NCBI RefSeq assembly: GCF_032852305.1
Contig: NZ_CP136594.1
Span: forward strand, 372,001 to 436,000
Reading direction: 5' to 3'
DNA length: 64,000 nucleotides
DNA from: Parasphingorhabdus sp. SCSIO 66989
Lineage (GTDB): Bacteria > Pseudomonadota > Alphaproteobacteria > Sphingomonadales > Sphingomonadaceae
The notes under the pieces: generated by a model
What the model was told of the DNA's origin: nothing
The model's database searches: none
The model's input: only the letters and a program-made list of their open reading frames with translations
In this document: piece by piece, positions 8,521 to 16,556 of the stretch
Position numbering within the stretch: position 1 is the first letter of the stretch
How the letters are laid out: each line of letters opens with the position of its first letter
Position numbers and translations under genes: made by a program

Positions 8521-9734
8521 ACGAGACCATTCGCGCCGCCTGGGTTATTGCCCGTCGCGATTTTGCCGCGATCGTCTTTTCCAAGGCGTTCTTTTTCTTT
8601 CTGCTGGGGCCACTCTTCCCGGTTGCTCTGGGTCTGGCGGCGGGTGGCCTGACGCAGCAGGTGGCGCGCGACATTGACCAGCCGACCGCGGCGCTGCTTA
8701 TGGCCGATGAAGACGCTGCCGCGATTGCAGAAGCCCATGCGACCCTGACTGAGCAACTAGGCGAGCGCCGTCTGCCCGCGCTGGAACGCATCGCGCCGGA
8801 TGGCAGCGGCGAGGCCCAGATTGCCGCGCTGCTCAACCGGGGCGAGGGCGATGACAAGAGTCTTGATGCTGTGCTCTCAGGCGATCTTTCCAAGCCGGTA
8901 TTGACCGCGCCCGCTGCCTTTGCCGAGCGCTGGGAAGGGCAATTGGCCTTGCTGATGGACTATGCGCGCTCCGGCAAGGTCGCCACTGGCCCACCATTGA
9001 CCCAGAATATCGTCACCGATTCCAGCGGCCTGCAGCAACAGCGCCAGCGCCTCACCGCGCAATTGGCGCAGGGGCTGCTCTTCCTGCTCACCATGTTGCT
9101 GGCCGGCATGGTGCTATCCAATCTGGTCGAGGAAAAGACCAACAAGATTATCGAGATTCTGGCCGCGGCCATCCCCATCGATTCGATTTTTCTCGGCAAG
9201 CTTTTTGCCATGCTGGCCATGGCGCTGATCGGCATTGCGGTATGGATGGTGTTTGTCATTGGCGGGATCACGCTGTTTGGTGATGGCCTGCCGCAATTGC
9301 CAACGCCTGCTGTCGGCTGGCCGCTGTTTATCATGCTTGGCTTTGTCTATTTTGCCATGGCCTATTTGCTGCTCGGCTCGCTTTTTCTCGGCATTGGCGC
9401 GCTGGCGACCACGGTGCGGGAGGTGCAGACATTATCAATGCCCGTCACCATGGCGCAGGTGCTGGTGTTCTTCCTCGCCGCCTATTCGGTGCCGCGCACC
9501 GGCGAATGGATCGAATGGAGCGCGGTGCTGTTTCCGTTAAGCTCCCCCTTCGCCATGCTGGCGCGGGCGGCGCAACAGGGCGATGTGCTGCAGCATATCC
9601 TTGCCCTGGGCTGGCAGATTGGCTGGGCGCTGCTGATCATCCGCTTCGGCGCGGGAATCTTCCGCCGCAATGTCATGAAATCGGGGCCGGCAACGACAAA
9701 AACCGGATTCCTGGCTGCCTTTGGACGCGGCTGA
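8517..9734 (+). CDS. ABC-2 family transporter permease (NatB type)
   Basis: Membrane partner of the preceding ATPase, 405 aa. One N-terminal membrane segment (about 20-45) is followed by a large extracytoplasmic domain (about 46-185). A cluster of about five or six membrane segments (about 188-385) begins with the typical LLFLLTMLLAGMVLSNLVEEK sequence, whose conserved VEEKTNKIIEIL coupling helix contacts the ATPase. The start overlaps the ATPase stop. It would export a small solute or an unknown compound; the sequence does not say which. Confidence 0.87.
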   Translation: MNETIRAAWVIARRDFAAIVFSKAFFFFLLGPLFPVALGLAAGGLTQQVARDIDQPTAALLMADEDAAAIAEAHATLTEQLGERRLPALERIAPDGSGEAQIAALLNRGEGDDKSLDAVLSGDLSKPVLTAPAAFAERWEGQLALLMDYARSGKVATGPPLTQNIVTDSSGLQQQRQRLTAQLAQGLLFLLTMLLAGMVLSNLVEEKTNKIIEILAAAIPIDSIFLGKLFAMLAMALIGIAVWMVFVIGGITLFGDGLPQLPTPAVGWPLFIMLGFVYFAMAYLLLGSLFLGIGALATTVREVQTLSMPVTMAQVLVFFLAAYSVPRTGEWIEWSAVLFPLSSPFAMLARAAQQGDVLQHILALGWQIGWALLIIRFGAGIFRRNVMKSGPATTKTGFLAAFGRG

Positions 9735-9796
9735 TCGCAATCCTGTCTCCAGTTAAGGCTAAGGAAAGGGTTGCGATAGAATAGTTTGCGTCAAAG

Positions 9797-9818
9797 GTAT
9801 TGACATTATTGTCAATAC
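9797..9818. promoter_or_regulatory. Perfect palindromic operator upstream of the P450 gene
   Basis: Arms GTATTGACA (9797-9805) and TGTCAATAC (9810-9818) are exact reverse complements around a 4-nt centre (TTAT). A 22-bp palindrome of this form is typical of TetR-family operators. TTGACA within the left arm could also be a -35 box. The site lies 105 nt upstream of the P450 start in a 188-nt gap that holds nothing else recognisable. The cognate regulator is not adjacent. Confidence 0.7.
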
Positions 9819-9922
9819 AGACAGACTGGTTTCGAAAAGCAACTTAAGATCGTCCTGACAGGATGATAATAGAGAATCGAAAAAGATGACCGCTGACCAA
9901 CAGCGGCGCTTGAGGATATAGC

Positions 9923-11254
9923 TTGATAGGAGAGAAGATCATGGCCAGCCAAGCGGCAATTGATACGTCAGGACTTACCAAAGCCCCAACCGCGGTTGAG
10001 GCGCTGAAAAACTGGTATAGCAACAATCCACAGACTGAAGAGGAAGACGCCAATCCGCGCGATGTCAGCCGGGCCGTGCTGTACTCCAAGGATTTGTGGC
10101 GCGCGCCCTTTGCCGAGATGCGGGCCAATGCGCCGATCAACAAGGTCGAAGACTCCTTTTACGGCCCTTATTGGAATATTACCTCGCACAAGGTGATCCA
10201 GCATGTCGAAGCTCTGCCCGAGCTATTCTCTTCCGACATCAGCAATGGCGGCATAACCATCGCCGAGCCGCCCGAGGAACGGGAATTTGATATGCCGATG
10301 TTCATCGCCATGGACCGGCCCAAACATACCGGCCAGCGGCGCACTGTCGCCCCGGCCTTTACCCCGGCCAAGATGAAAGACATGGAAGCCGAGATTCGCG
10401 CACGCACCGGCGAAGTGCTCGACAGCCTGCCCTGGGACGAGGAATTTGACTGGGTCGACAAGGTGTCGATCGAACTGACCACCGGCATGCTGGCCATCCT
10501 GTTTGATTTCCCATGGGACGATCGCCGTCTGCTGACCTTCTGGTCCGATTGGGCCGGCGATGTGGAACTGACACGCGCCCGGGAACTTGAGGAAAAGCGG
10601 CGCGAAATCCTGTTTGAGATGGGCGGCTATTTCATGCAGCTGTGGAATCAGCGGGTCAATGCCGAGCCGACGCCCGATCTGATCTCGATGATGATCCATA
10701 GCGAAGCGATGAATGATATGGATTTCCATGAGTTTATGGGCAATCTGGTGCTGCTGATTGTCGGCGGCAATGACACGACGCGCAACTCCATGTCGGCGGT
10801 GGCCTATGGCCTGACCCAATTCCCCGAACAACGCGCCAAGCTGCAGCAAAATCCTGATCTGATCCCCAATGCGGTTCAGGAGATTATCCGCTGGCAGACT
10901 CCCTTGTCGCATATGCGCCGCACCGCGACCGAGGACACCGATCTGTTTGGCCATGAGATCAAGAAAGGCGACAAGCTGATCCTGTGGTATATTTCGGCCA
11001 ATCGCGATGAAGAGGTGTTTGAGGATGCCGACCAGATCATCGTTGATCGTCCCAATGCCCGGCGCAACCTCTCTTTCGGCTATGGCATTCACCGCTGTGT
11101 CGGCGCGCGTCTCGCCGAATTGCAGTTGCGGGTTCTGCTCGAAGAAATGGCGGCGCGGCGGATGCAGGTGGATGTCACCGGTCCGGTCGAGCGGGTCCAT
11201 GCCTGTTTCGTCCATGGCTATCGCGAAATGCCGGTGAAGATCAGCAAATATTGA
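9923..11254 (+). CDS. Cytochrome P450, CYP153-like
   Basis: Soluble bacterial P450 monooxygenase of 443 aa. The I-helix oxygen-activation motif is GGNDTT (275-280), the K-helix ExxR is E314-R317, and the haem ligand is Cys386 in FGYGIHRCVG. The FGPYW-like segment, FIAMDRPKHTGQR, EFDWVDKVSIELT and the following LFDFPWDDRR resemble the CYP153 family of terminal alkane/fatty-acid hydroxylases as I remember it. It is therefore probably a hydroxylase of an alkyl chain or terpenoid. No ferredoxin or ferredoxin reductase gene is adjacent, so electrons must come from partners elsewhere. The likely control point is the upstream palindrome. The P450 call is firm; the subfamily is likely. Confidence 0.88.
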   Translation: MIGEKIMASQAAIDTSGLTKAPTAVEALKNWYSNNPQTEEEDANPRDVSRAVLYSKDLWRAPFAEMRANAPINKVEDSFYGPYWNITSHKVIQHVEALPELFSSDISNGGITIAEPPEEREFDMPMFIAMDRPKHTGQRRTVAPAFTPAKMKDMEAEIRARTGEVLDSLPWDEEFDWVDKVSIELTTGMLAILFDFPWDDRRLLTFWSDWAGDVELTRARELEEKRREILFEMGGYFMQLWNQRVNAEPTPDLISMMIHSEAMNDMDFHEFMGNLVLLIVGGNDTTRNSMSAVAYGLTQFPEQRAKLQQNPDLIPNAVQEIIRWQTPLSHMRRTATEDTDLFGHEIKKGDKLILWYISANRDEEVFEDADQIIVDRPNARRNLSFGYGIHRCVGARLAELQLRVLLEEMAARRMQVDVTGPVERVHACFVHGYREMPVKISKY

Positions 11255-11297
11255 TCCGGGCATTCATTCTGTAACCCTGATCACATCACTGGCGAAC

Positions 11298-11327
11298 TCC
11301 TTGCTGGATGACTATATCCTGCAAGGA
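11298..11327 (+). promoter_or_regulatory. Hairpin overlapping the msrB ribosome-binding site
   Basis: The 12-nt arms 11298-11309 and 11316-11327 are complementary except for one T-T mismatch, with a 6-nt loop. The right arm contains AAGGA, the Shine-Dalgarno sequence placed 8 nt before the msrB ATG. In RNA the hairpin would cover the ribosome-binding site; in DNA it could be an operator. Either way it is a candidate control element for msrB. Confidence 0.5.
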
Positions 11328-11335
11328 CAGATATA

Positions 11336-11842
11336 ATGGCAACAGAACGCAGACATATATTGGCCGGATTGGCCGCAGGCGGTGTTATCATGGCCGGGCT
11401 GGGCGTGAGCCGCATCGGCATCGGTGCCGCGCCTGCCTCGGCCAAAGGCAAACGCTTTCCCATTAGCCGCAGCGATGCCGAGTGGAAGAAGCGGCTTACC
11501 CCGATGCAATATTATGTGCTGCGTCAGGAAGGCACTGAACGCGCCTTCACCAGTCGGTTGAATAAGGAAAAGCGCAGCGGCACTTTTCTCTGCGCCGGAT
11601 GCAATCACCCCGTGTTCCGCTCTGCCGACAAATATGACAGCGGCACCGGCTGGCCCAGCTTCACCCGCGCAGTAAGCGCCAATATTGGCACCAGCACCGA
11701 TTACAAGATCGGCGTGCCGCGCACCGAGGTCCATTGCAGCCGCTGTGGCGGCCATTTGGGCCATGTGTTTAACGATGGCCCAAGACCGACCGGCAAGCGC
11801 TGGTGCATCAATGGTGCGGCGTTGAGATTCCGGCCAGCCTGA
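11336..11842 (+). CDS. msrB: Peptide methionine-R-sulfoxide reductase, Tat-exported
   Basis: Reduces methionine-R-sulfoxide in oxidised proteins. The 168-aa protein begins with a twin-arginine-like signal (R5-R6, hydrophobic to about residue 35, cleavage near ASA), so it should act in the periplasm. The MsrB domain (about 45-166) has zinc cysteines C86/C89 and C134/C137, the SGTGWPSF motif, and catalytic Cys157 in RWCING. No obvious resolving Cys lies at the usual position, so recycling may use an external thiol. The ribosome-binding site lies in the inverted repeat just upstream. Confidence 0.92.
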   Translation: MATERRHILAGLAAGGVIMAGLGVSRIGIGAAPASAKGKRFPISRSDAEWKKRLTPMQYYVLRQEGTERAFTSRLNKEKRSGTFLCAGCNHPVFRSADKYDSGTGWPSFTRAVSANIGTSTDYKIGVPRTEVHCSRCGGHLGHVFNDGPRPTGKRWCINGAALRFRPA

Positions 11843-12045
11843 TTGCGCCTTTGCTGTCCTACACTAAATTGGGCTGCTATATTTAGCGGGCATTATCCTC
11901 GCCCCTGCCGCTTATGCCGCACTCCATTTCCAACATAATGTCCAACACAGCCACGTATTTCTGCGGCGTTCTAGTGGAACCTTTGTAACTTTCGTCAAGC
12001 CAGCTTGACGCTTTCCATCAAATTTCGGCCATCAATCCAAGGCTA

Positions 12046-12420
12046 TCAATCCTCAGGCACCGCCTTTTGCTGCCATAGCTCGATTTTCACGCCATCAAGA
12101 TCCATGATCCAGGCAAATTCGCCATAGCCTTCATCGACATGATCCAGCACCTCGACATCGCGTGATTTCAGCAGGGCGATAAAGCCTTGCAGATCATCGA
12201 CCCGCAGATTGATCATAAAGCGCTCATTGCTGGGTTTGAGATATTCGCCATCGGTGAAATGGCTGATCAGGCTATAGGGAGATTCGCCCGCTTCTTCCGA
12301 CCATTTGAGCAAGGGGCCATATTCGCCATCCAGCCCCAGCTTGTCGCGATACCAAGCGCGCGTAGCTTCCGGGTCTTTCACTATATGGAATATGCCGCCC
12401 AGTCCGGTGATTTTTGCCAT
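12046..12420 (-). CDS. VOC-family (glyoxalase/bleomycin-resistance fold) protein
   Basis: Single-domain vicinal-oxygen-chelate protein of 124 aa. The GGIFHIVKDPEATRAWYRDKLGL opening at residues 8-30 is the classic first beta-alpha-beta-beta unit. The C-terminal half ends in YGEFAWIMDLDGVKIELWQ, which supplies the conserved metal-type Glu (in IELWQ). The function could be a dioxygenase, isomerase or binding protein; the sequence does not decide. It is a separate unit between msrB and rlmE, about 40 nt after the rlmE stop on the same strand, so co-transcription with rlmE is possible. Confidence 0.8.
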   Translation of the reverse strand: MAKITGLGGIFHIVKDPEATRAWYRDKLGLDGEYGPLLKWSEEAGESPYSLISHFTDGEYLKPSNERFMINLRVDDLQGFIALLKSRDVEVLDHVDEGYGEFAWIMDLDGVKIELWQQKAVPED

Positions 12421-12461
12421 AGCTCTGTCCTCCCCTATGGGAAGGATAACATAGACAGAGC

Positions 12462-13136
12462 CTATTTGCCCTTAAACTTCTGCGCGATGACATACCATTC
12501 GGACGAGCCTTTGCGGCTGGCCGGGGGCTTGGCATGTTTGACGGTGGCAAAGTGGCGCTTCAATTGCGCCAGCAGATCGGCATCGGTGCCACCGGCAAAG
12601 ACCTTGGAGACAAAAGCGCCACCGGGCGCGAGATTCTGGATGGCGAAATCCGCCGCTGCCTCGACCAGACCCATGGTGCGCAGATGGTCGGTCTGCTTAT
12701 GCCCGACTGTATTGGCGGCCATATCGGAGAGCACCAGATCAGGCGCCGCACCCAGCGCCTCGGTGATCATATCGGGCGCATCATCGTCCATAAAGTCATG
12801 CTCGAAAATGGTGACGCCCTCAATCGGATCGGTGGGCAGCAGATCAATGCCCACAACCTTGGCCTTGGGTGATGCCGCACGCACCAGCTGCGCCCAGCCG
12901 CCGGGTGCAATGCCAAGGTCAACCACATGCCGCGCCTGGCGCACAAAGTTGAAGCGCTCATCAAGCTCAGCCAGCTTATAGGCTGCGCGCGAGCGATAGC
13001 CATCGGCCTTGGCGCGTTTGACATAGGGGTCATTGAGCTGGCGTGTCAGCCAGCGCGCCGAGGATTCCTTGCGGTTGCGATTCTTGCGCAGCCGCTTTTC
13101 CGAGTCGGCACGGCCGCGATTGGAAGAACGCGCCAT
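12462..13136 (-). CDS. rlmE: 23S rRNA (uridine-2'-O)-methyltransferase
   Basis: RlmE (FtsJ) 2'-O-methylates U2552 of 23S rRNA with S-adenosylmethionine, late in 50S assembly. The 224-aa protein has a basic N-terminal tail, the RSRAAYKLAELDERF block, the SAM-binding motif VVDLGIAPGGW, and LVLSDMAAN with the catalytic-type Asp. Conserved catalytic Lys residues lie in AAYKL and FVSKVF. Length and order are normal. It starts 3 nt after the stop of the ppx/gppA gene, so the two are probably translated from one mRNA. Confidence 0.94.
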   Translation of the reverse strand: MARSSNRGRADSEKRLRKNRNRKESSARWLTRQLNDPYVKRAKADGYRSRAAYKLAELDERFNFVRQARHVVDLGIAPGGWAQLVRAASPKAKVVGIDLLPTDPIEGVTIFEHDFMDDDAPDMITEALGAAPDLVLSDMAANTVGHKQTDHLRTMGLVEAAADFAIQNLAPGGAFVSKVFAGGTDADLLAQLKRHFATVKHAKPPASRKGSSEWYVIAQKFKGK

Positions 13137-13139
13137 GGC

Positions 13140-14378
13140 CTAGCTTTTCTTTGGGGTGCGCCCGCGCCCGCGATTGCCAGAGCGGTTCCTGGAGCGGCTC
13201 CGGCCATTGCCCTTGGCTTTGCGGCCGTTCGTCGATTTGGGCACAGAATTGGCAGCCATCAACCCGCGCAGAATCCCTTCCCGAATCCCGCGATCCGCGA
13301 CGCCGAGCCGTTCGGCTGGCCAGATATCGAGAATCGCCTCAAGGATGGCGCAGCCGGCAATCACCAGATCGGCCCGTTCCTTGCCGATGCACGGCACATC
13401 GCGCCGCTCATCAACATGCATCGCCCCCAGCTCCTGGCTGATATCGCGCATCGATTGCGCCGGGACGATCAGGCCATCAATCGCCGAGCGGTTATAGCAG
13501 GGCAGTTTGAGATGCAGGCTGGCCAGTGTCGTGACCGTGCCGCTGGTGCCGAGCATGCGATAGCTGTCGCCGTCCTTGTGCGGTAGCCGTTTGGCAAATT
13601 CGCGGAAGCTCTCCAGCGCAGTTGCGCGCATCTTCTCATATCCGGCAATCCGGCTTTCGCTGCTGCTGGCATCAACGTCTACGCTTTCGGTGAGCGAAAC
13701 CACGCCATAGGGGACGCTGACCCAATCGCGGATTTCCGGTGCGCGGCCATCGGTATCGATCAGCACCAGCTCGGTCGATCCGCCGCCAATATCAAAGATC
13801 AGCGCCGGGCCTTGCCCCGGTTCAAGCAGGATATGACAGCCCAAGACCGCCAGCCGCGCCTCTTCCTCGGCGCTGATAATGTCGAGCATGATGCCGGTTT
13901 CGCGGCGGACGCGCTCGATAAATTCCTCGCCATTGCTGGCGCGGCGACAGGCCTCGGTGGCGACCGAGCGGGCGAGCACAACATTGCGACGTTTGAGCTT
14001 GTCGGCACAGACGGACAGGGCGGCAACCGCGCGGTCCATCGCCTGTTGGCTGAGCTTGCCTTCACCGGCCAGTCCTTCACCGAGCCGAACCACGCGCGAA
14101 AAGGCATCGACGACAACAAAGCTGTCGCCTGCCGGTTTGGCGATCAGCAAGCGGCAATTATTGGTGCCCAGATCAATCGCGGCATAGGCGCGGCGGGCGC
14201 GGGCAGGGCGGTTGTGGCGATTGAGATTATGCTGCGCGGGTGACCGTGGCTGACGGTTGTTGCTGCTTGCCGGATTTCCGGCCTGTATTTGTGCATCCGT
14301 TGATGAGGACCGGGCCTCAATAGGGGAAGCACTTTGCGGGTCCGCACCGGATGCCATGGGCGATTGACGCTCCACCAT
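13140..14378 (-). CDS. Ppx/GppA phosphatase family protein
   Basis: Exopolyphosphatase or pppGpp phosphohydrolase of the ASKHA superfamily. The phosphate-1 motif is AAIDLGTNNCRLLI. The central FSRVVRLGEGL and SVATEACRRA blocks and the phosphate-2 motif IFDIGGGSTELVLID are all present, and a Lys/Arg-rich tail ends the protein. The frame extends to 14453, but the first 75 codons are not family-like. I favour an ATG near 14378 (about 412 aa), with a low-complexity Ser/Gln-rich stretch before the domain. Start assignment is uncertain. It is coupled to rlmE. Whether polyphosphate or pppGpp is the main substrate cannot be told. Confidence 0.87.
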   Translation of the reverse strand: MVERQSPMASGADPQSASPIEARSSSTDAQIQAGNPASSNNRQPRSPAQHNLNRHNRPARARRAYAAIDLGTNNCRLLIAKPAGDSFVVVDAFSRVVRLGEGLAGEGKLSQQAMDRAVAALSVCADKLKRRNVVLARSVATEACRRASNGEEFIERVRRETGIMLDIISAEEEARLAVLGCHILLEPGQGPALIFDIGGGSTELVLIDTDGRAPEIRDWVSVPYGVVSLTESVDVDASSSESRIAGYEKMRATALESFREFAKRLPHKDGDSYRMLGTSGTVTTLASLHLKLPCYNRSAIDGLIVPAQSMRDISQELGAMHVDERRDVPCIGKERADLVIAGCAILEAILDIWPAERLGVADRGIREGILRGLMAANSVPKSTNGRKAKGNGRSRSRNRSGNRGRGRTPKKS

Positions 14379-14501
14379 GGCACTTACTCTTATCTCATCA
14401 GGGCGGAACATTCCGCCTCCACTTGAAAGCCAAGTTAACGGCATGACCTGCATCCCGCAACCATTTTGCGTGTCACGGATCGGGACAGCCGGGTGAATCG
14501 C

Positions 14502-14530
14502 TTGACAGGCGCAGAAGAGCGCGATAATTG
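14502..14530 (+). promoter_or_regulatory. Sigma-70-type promoter of tRNA-Gln
   Basis: TTGACA at 14502-14507 is a perfect -35 box. TAATTG at 14525-14530 (17-nt spacing), or GATAAT two bases earlier, can serve as the -10 box. The expected transcription start lies just before the mature tRNA at 14542. Confidence 0.7.
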
Positions 14531-14541
14531 CCGCGCCTCTT

Positions 14542-14615
14542 TGCCCCGTCGTCTAATGGCAAGACTACGGACTCTGACTCCGTCAATCGAGGTTCGAATC
14601 CTCGCGGGGCATCCA
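14542..14615 (+). tRNA. tRNA-Gln (CTG anticodon)
   Basis: A 74-nt cloverleaf. The acceptor arms TGCCCCG (14542-14548) and CGGGGCA (14605-14611) pair fully. The anticodon loop has CTG between the arms ACGGA and TCCGT, and the T-arm has GGTTCGAATCC. The discriminator base is T, followed by an encoded CCA (14613-14615). It reads CAG codons. Confidence 0.95.
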
Positions 14616-14631
14616 GCCTGTAATCGATGGT

Positions 14632-15681
14632 TTAGCGTGTTAGCCCGTTTAGCTTTTCGCGCGCCGTCTCATCATCGGGGACGATGGCGAGCAGCCGTTC
14701 TAGCCTTGCGATGGCGATTTCGCGATTGCCCAGTGCTTCGGCTATCTCAGCCGACAACACCAGCCCCGGCGGATAGTCATGCACATAATCGGGCATGGAC
14801 TGCAATATGTCATTGGCACCACGATAGTCCTCGCGCGCAAACGCCAGACGGGCTTTTTGATATTGCAGGAATGGAAAACCGGGATGCTCTGCTTCGGTTT
14901 GCGCGATCAGCTTCTCTGCGGCATCATAATTGCCCATATCAATCTCCACCCCGACAATATTGGCGAGCGGGACAGCATGGCCCGGGTAGCGCTTGGCAAT
15001 ATTGGCATAGCGTGTTTTGGCGCCCGTCAGATCCTCATCAAGGATCTGCAACTCCGCCTGCACCAGTAACGCTTCATAATTGTCATCATCACGGGCGAGG
15101 GCGTTGGTGGCAGCGGTGCGGGCCAGCTCGTCGTCGCCGCGGGTTATGGCATCGCGTGCCACAAGCGCGTGAAGATCAGCATTGTCATTATGACGCTCCA
15201 GTGCCTCGGCAAAAAGATCGGCATTGTCGTCAAGCGTGCCATTCTCGCGATGCGCCCAGATCAGCATGCGGTACATCTCGCCATTGCGCGCCTCTGGCGC
15301 GATCGGTTCAAGCCGGTCAATCGCCTTTTGTGGTACGCCACGCATGATATCGCTATGCGCGAGCAACGCGGAACGGGTGGCGTCATCGGTGCCATTATCG
15401 GAGATTTTGCCGATAGCAGCCTGCGCCGCCAGTCCATCGCCCAGCGCCAACATGGTACGGGCATAGAGCAGATTGGCAGCATCATCATTCGGGCTGTTAT
15501 CGAGCAGATTGAGCAGGTGAATCCGCGCGGTGCGATAATCATTCGCGGCAAAGGCGGTTTGGGCATCATCCATGGTCGATTGCGGCCCGATGCCGCAGGC
15601 GGGCAGCATCGCGATCAGCAGTGCAGGCATCAGCCATGCAAAGACGCGCTGCCATGTCGGGGAGAGGGCTGTCTGGTTCAT
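14632..15681 (-). CDS. TPR-repeat lipoprotein
   Basis: Predicted lipoprotein with tetratricopeptide-like repeats through most of its length. I place the start at ATG 15681 (349 aa). From there a signal peptide ends in the lipobox L-P-A-C (about Cys29). The longer frame to 15771 would run through a terminator. The body (about 40-345) is a chain of about eight paired-helix repeats with A-x4-A-xx-Y/L spacing, for example DAQTAFAANDYRTARIHLL. Such proteins are scaffolds. The adjacent PEP-CTERM gene hints at a link to the exosortase system, where TPR lipoproteins are known, but this one is much shorter than PrsT. Role unproven. Confidence 0.8.
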   Translation of the reverse strand: MNQTALSPTWQRVFAWLMPALLIAMLPACGIGPQSTMDDAQTAFAANDYRTARIHLLNLLDNSPNDDAANLLYARTMLALGDGLAAQAAIGKISDNGTDDATRSALLAHSDIMRGVPQKAIDRLEPIAPEARNGEMYRMLIWAHRENGTLDDNADLFAEALERHNDNADLHALVARDAITRGDDELARTAATNALARDDDNYEALLVQAELQILDEDLTGAKTRYANIAKRYPGHAVPLANIVGVEIDMGNYDAAEKLIAQTEAEHPGFPFLQYQKARLAFAREDYRGANDILQSMPDYVHDYPPGLVLSAEIAEALGNREIAIARLERLLAIVPDDETAREKLNGLTR

Positions 15682-15715
15682 CTTGGTCAGACTAGCCACA
15701 TTTGCTGAAGAATCC

Positions 15716-15753
15716 ATAAAACAAAAGGGGCTGGACACAGGCCCAACCCCTTT
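15716..15753 (-). terminator. Terminator of the PEP-CTERM gene
   Basis: Read on the minus strand, AAAGGGGTTGGG pairs with CCAGCCCCTTTT around a short loop and is followed by TGTTTT. It lies 33 nt after the PEP-CTERM stop codon. It falls inside the longer version of the TPR frame, which supports the shorter start for that gene. Confidence 0.75.
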
Positions 15754-15785
15754 CGTGTCTTTCGAAGCCATAGGCTTGTCGGTGA

Positions 15786-16370
15786 TTAGTCCGATTGCTT
15801 TTTCTTCAGCAATCGGCGTCCGCCAACCAAGCCGCCTGCGCCCAGTCCAAAGAGCAACAGTGCCCCCGGTGCCGGGACTGGCGTTCCGCCGGTTGAACCG
15901 CCGGTTGAGCCACCAGTGCTGGTGCTGCTGGTCGAGCTTGAGGCACCCGAACTCGTGCTGGTCGATGACGAGGTTGAGGTCGAAGTCGAGCTGGAAGTTG
16001 AACCGCCGCTAGAGGTCGAGCTGGTTGAACCGCCGGTGCTTGTGCTGGTTGAGCTTGAGCTTGAAGACGATGACGAGCTGCTGCCTGAGGAACTCTTGGA
16101 CCCACCGGTAGAGCTTTTCGAGCCACCGGTTGAACTCTTGGAGCCGCCCGATGAGCTTTTCGAACCGCATTTGCTCGACCAGCGACCGCATTTGCTGCTC
16201 TTTGACCAGCCATAGGTGCGGCCATAGTTGCGATCATCATCGTCATCATCATATTCGTAATCATCATCATCGGCGTACGCGGTATCGGCGGTCGCCAGCA
16301 AGCCACCGGAAGCACCTGTGGCAACCATTGCGCCTATCGCAACAGCCTTGGTGAGTTTCGCATATCTCAT
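15786..16370 (-). CDS. Ser/Gly-rich PEP-CTERM protein
   Basis: Exported protein of 194 aa. An N-terminal signal peptide (1-32, ending TAYA) is followed by an Asp/Tyr-rich patch (33-48) and a long low-complexity stretch (about 58-158) built on GGSKSS(T/S) units that grade into Ser/Thr runs. The C-terminus has the sphingomonad-type sorting tail: VPAPG, a short hydrophobic helix (LLLFGLGAGGLVGG) and RRLLKKK. An exosortase would cut and anchor or release it. The Ser/Thr-rich region is a likely glycosylation target and a candidate matrix or surface component. No exosortase gene is in the window. Confidence 0.85.
   Translation of the reverse strand: MRYAKLTKAVAIGAMVATGASGGLLATADTAYADDDDYEYDDDDDDRNYGRTYGWSKSSKCGRWSSKCGSKSSSGGSKSSTGGSKSSTGGSKSSSGSSSSSSSSSSSTSTSTGGSTSSTSSGGSTSSSTSTSTSSSTSTSSGASSSTSSTSTGGSTGGSTGGTPVPAPGALLLFGLGAGGLVGGRRLLKKKQSD
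15916..16170. repeat. Degenerate tandem repeats encoding the Ser-rich region
   Basis: Short imperfect repeats (about 9-18 bp, built on GAGCCACCGGTTGA-like and GAGCTTGA-like units) fill this stretch and encode the GGSKSS/STST repeats of the PEP-CTERM protein. Such arrays tend to vary in copy number between strains. Confidence 0.6.
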
Positions 16371-16467
16371 TTCATGCCCCTTTGTTGAAGCTTACCCAAT
16401 ATCCTGTGGATCCGAATATTTCGTTTCCCTCACCCAATGGTAAAGCATGTGGCGTGCCAGAATCGGG

Positions 16468-16545
16468 AAAGCCCTGAAAAGCCGGGCTTTGCAATGGTTA
16501 ACGGCTATGAACGGCCTGCATGAATTGTCAAAGATTCCGACAATT
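16468..16545. other. Two short hairpins in the gap downstream of the oxygenase gene
   Basis: AAAGCCC (16468-16474) pairs with GGGCTTT (16484-16490). AATTGTC (16523-16529) pairs with GACAATT (16539-16545), which lies 11 nt beyond the oxygenase stop on the minus strand. Neither has a T-run, so they are at most weak terminators. The rest of the 186-nt gap should hold the promoter of the PEP-CTERM gene, but I see no convincing boxes. Confidence 0.35.
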
Positions 16546-16556
16546 GCGGCGCGAAA

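Noticed and set aside
14466-15347. 293-aa + strand frame covering tRNA-Gln and antisense to the TPR gene
   Set aside because: It would have to be translated through the tRNA. The protein is Arg/His/Cys-rich nonsense.
15916-16170. Repeat array as a CRISPR
   Set aside because: The repeats are short, degenerate, without unique spacers, and encode Ser-rich protein in frame.
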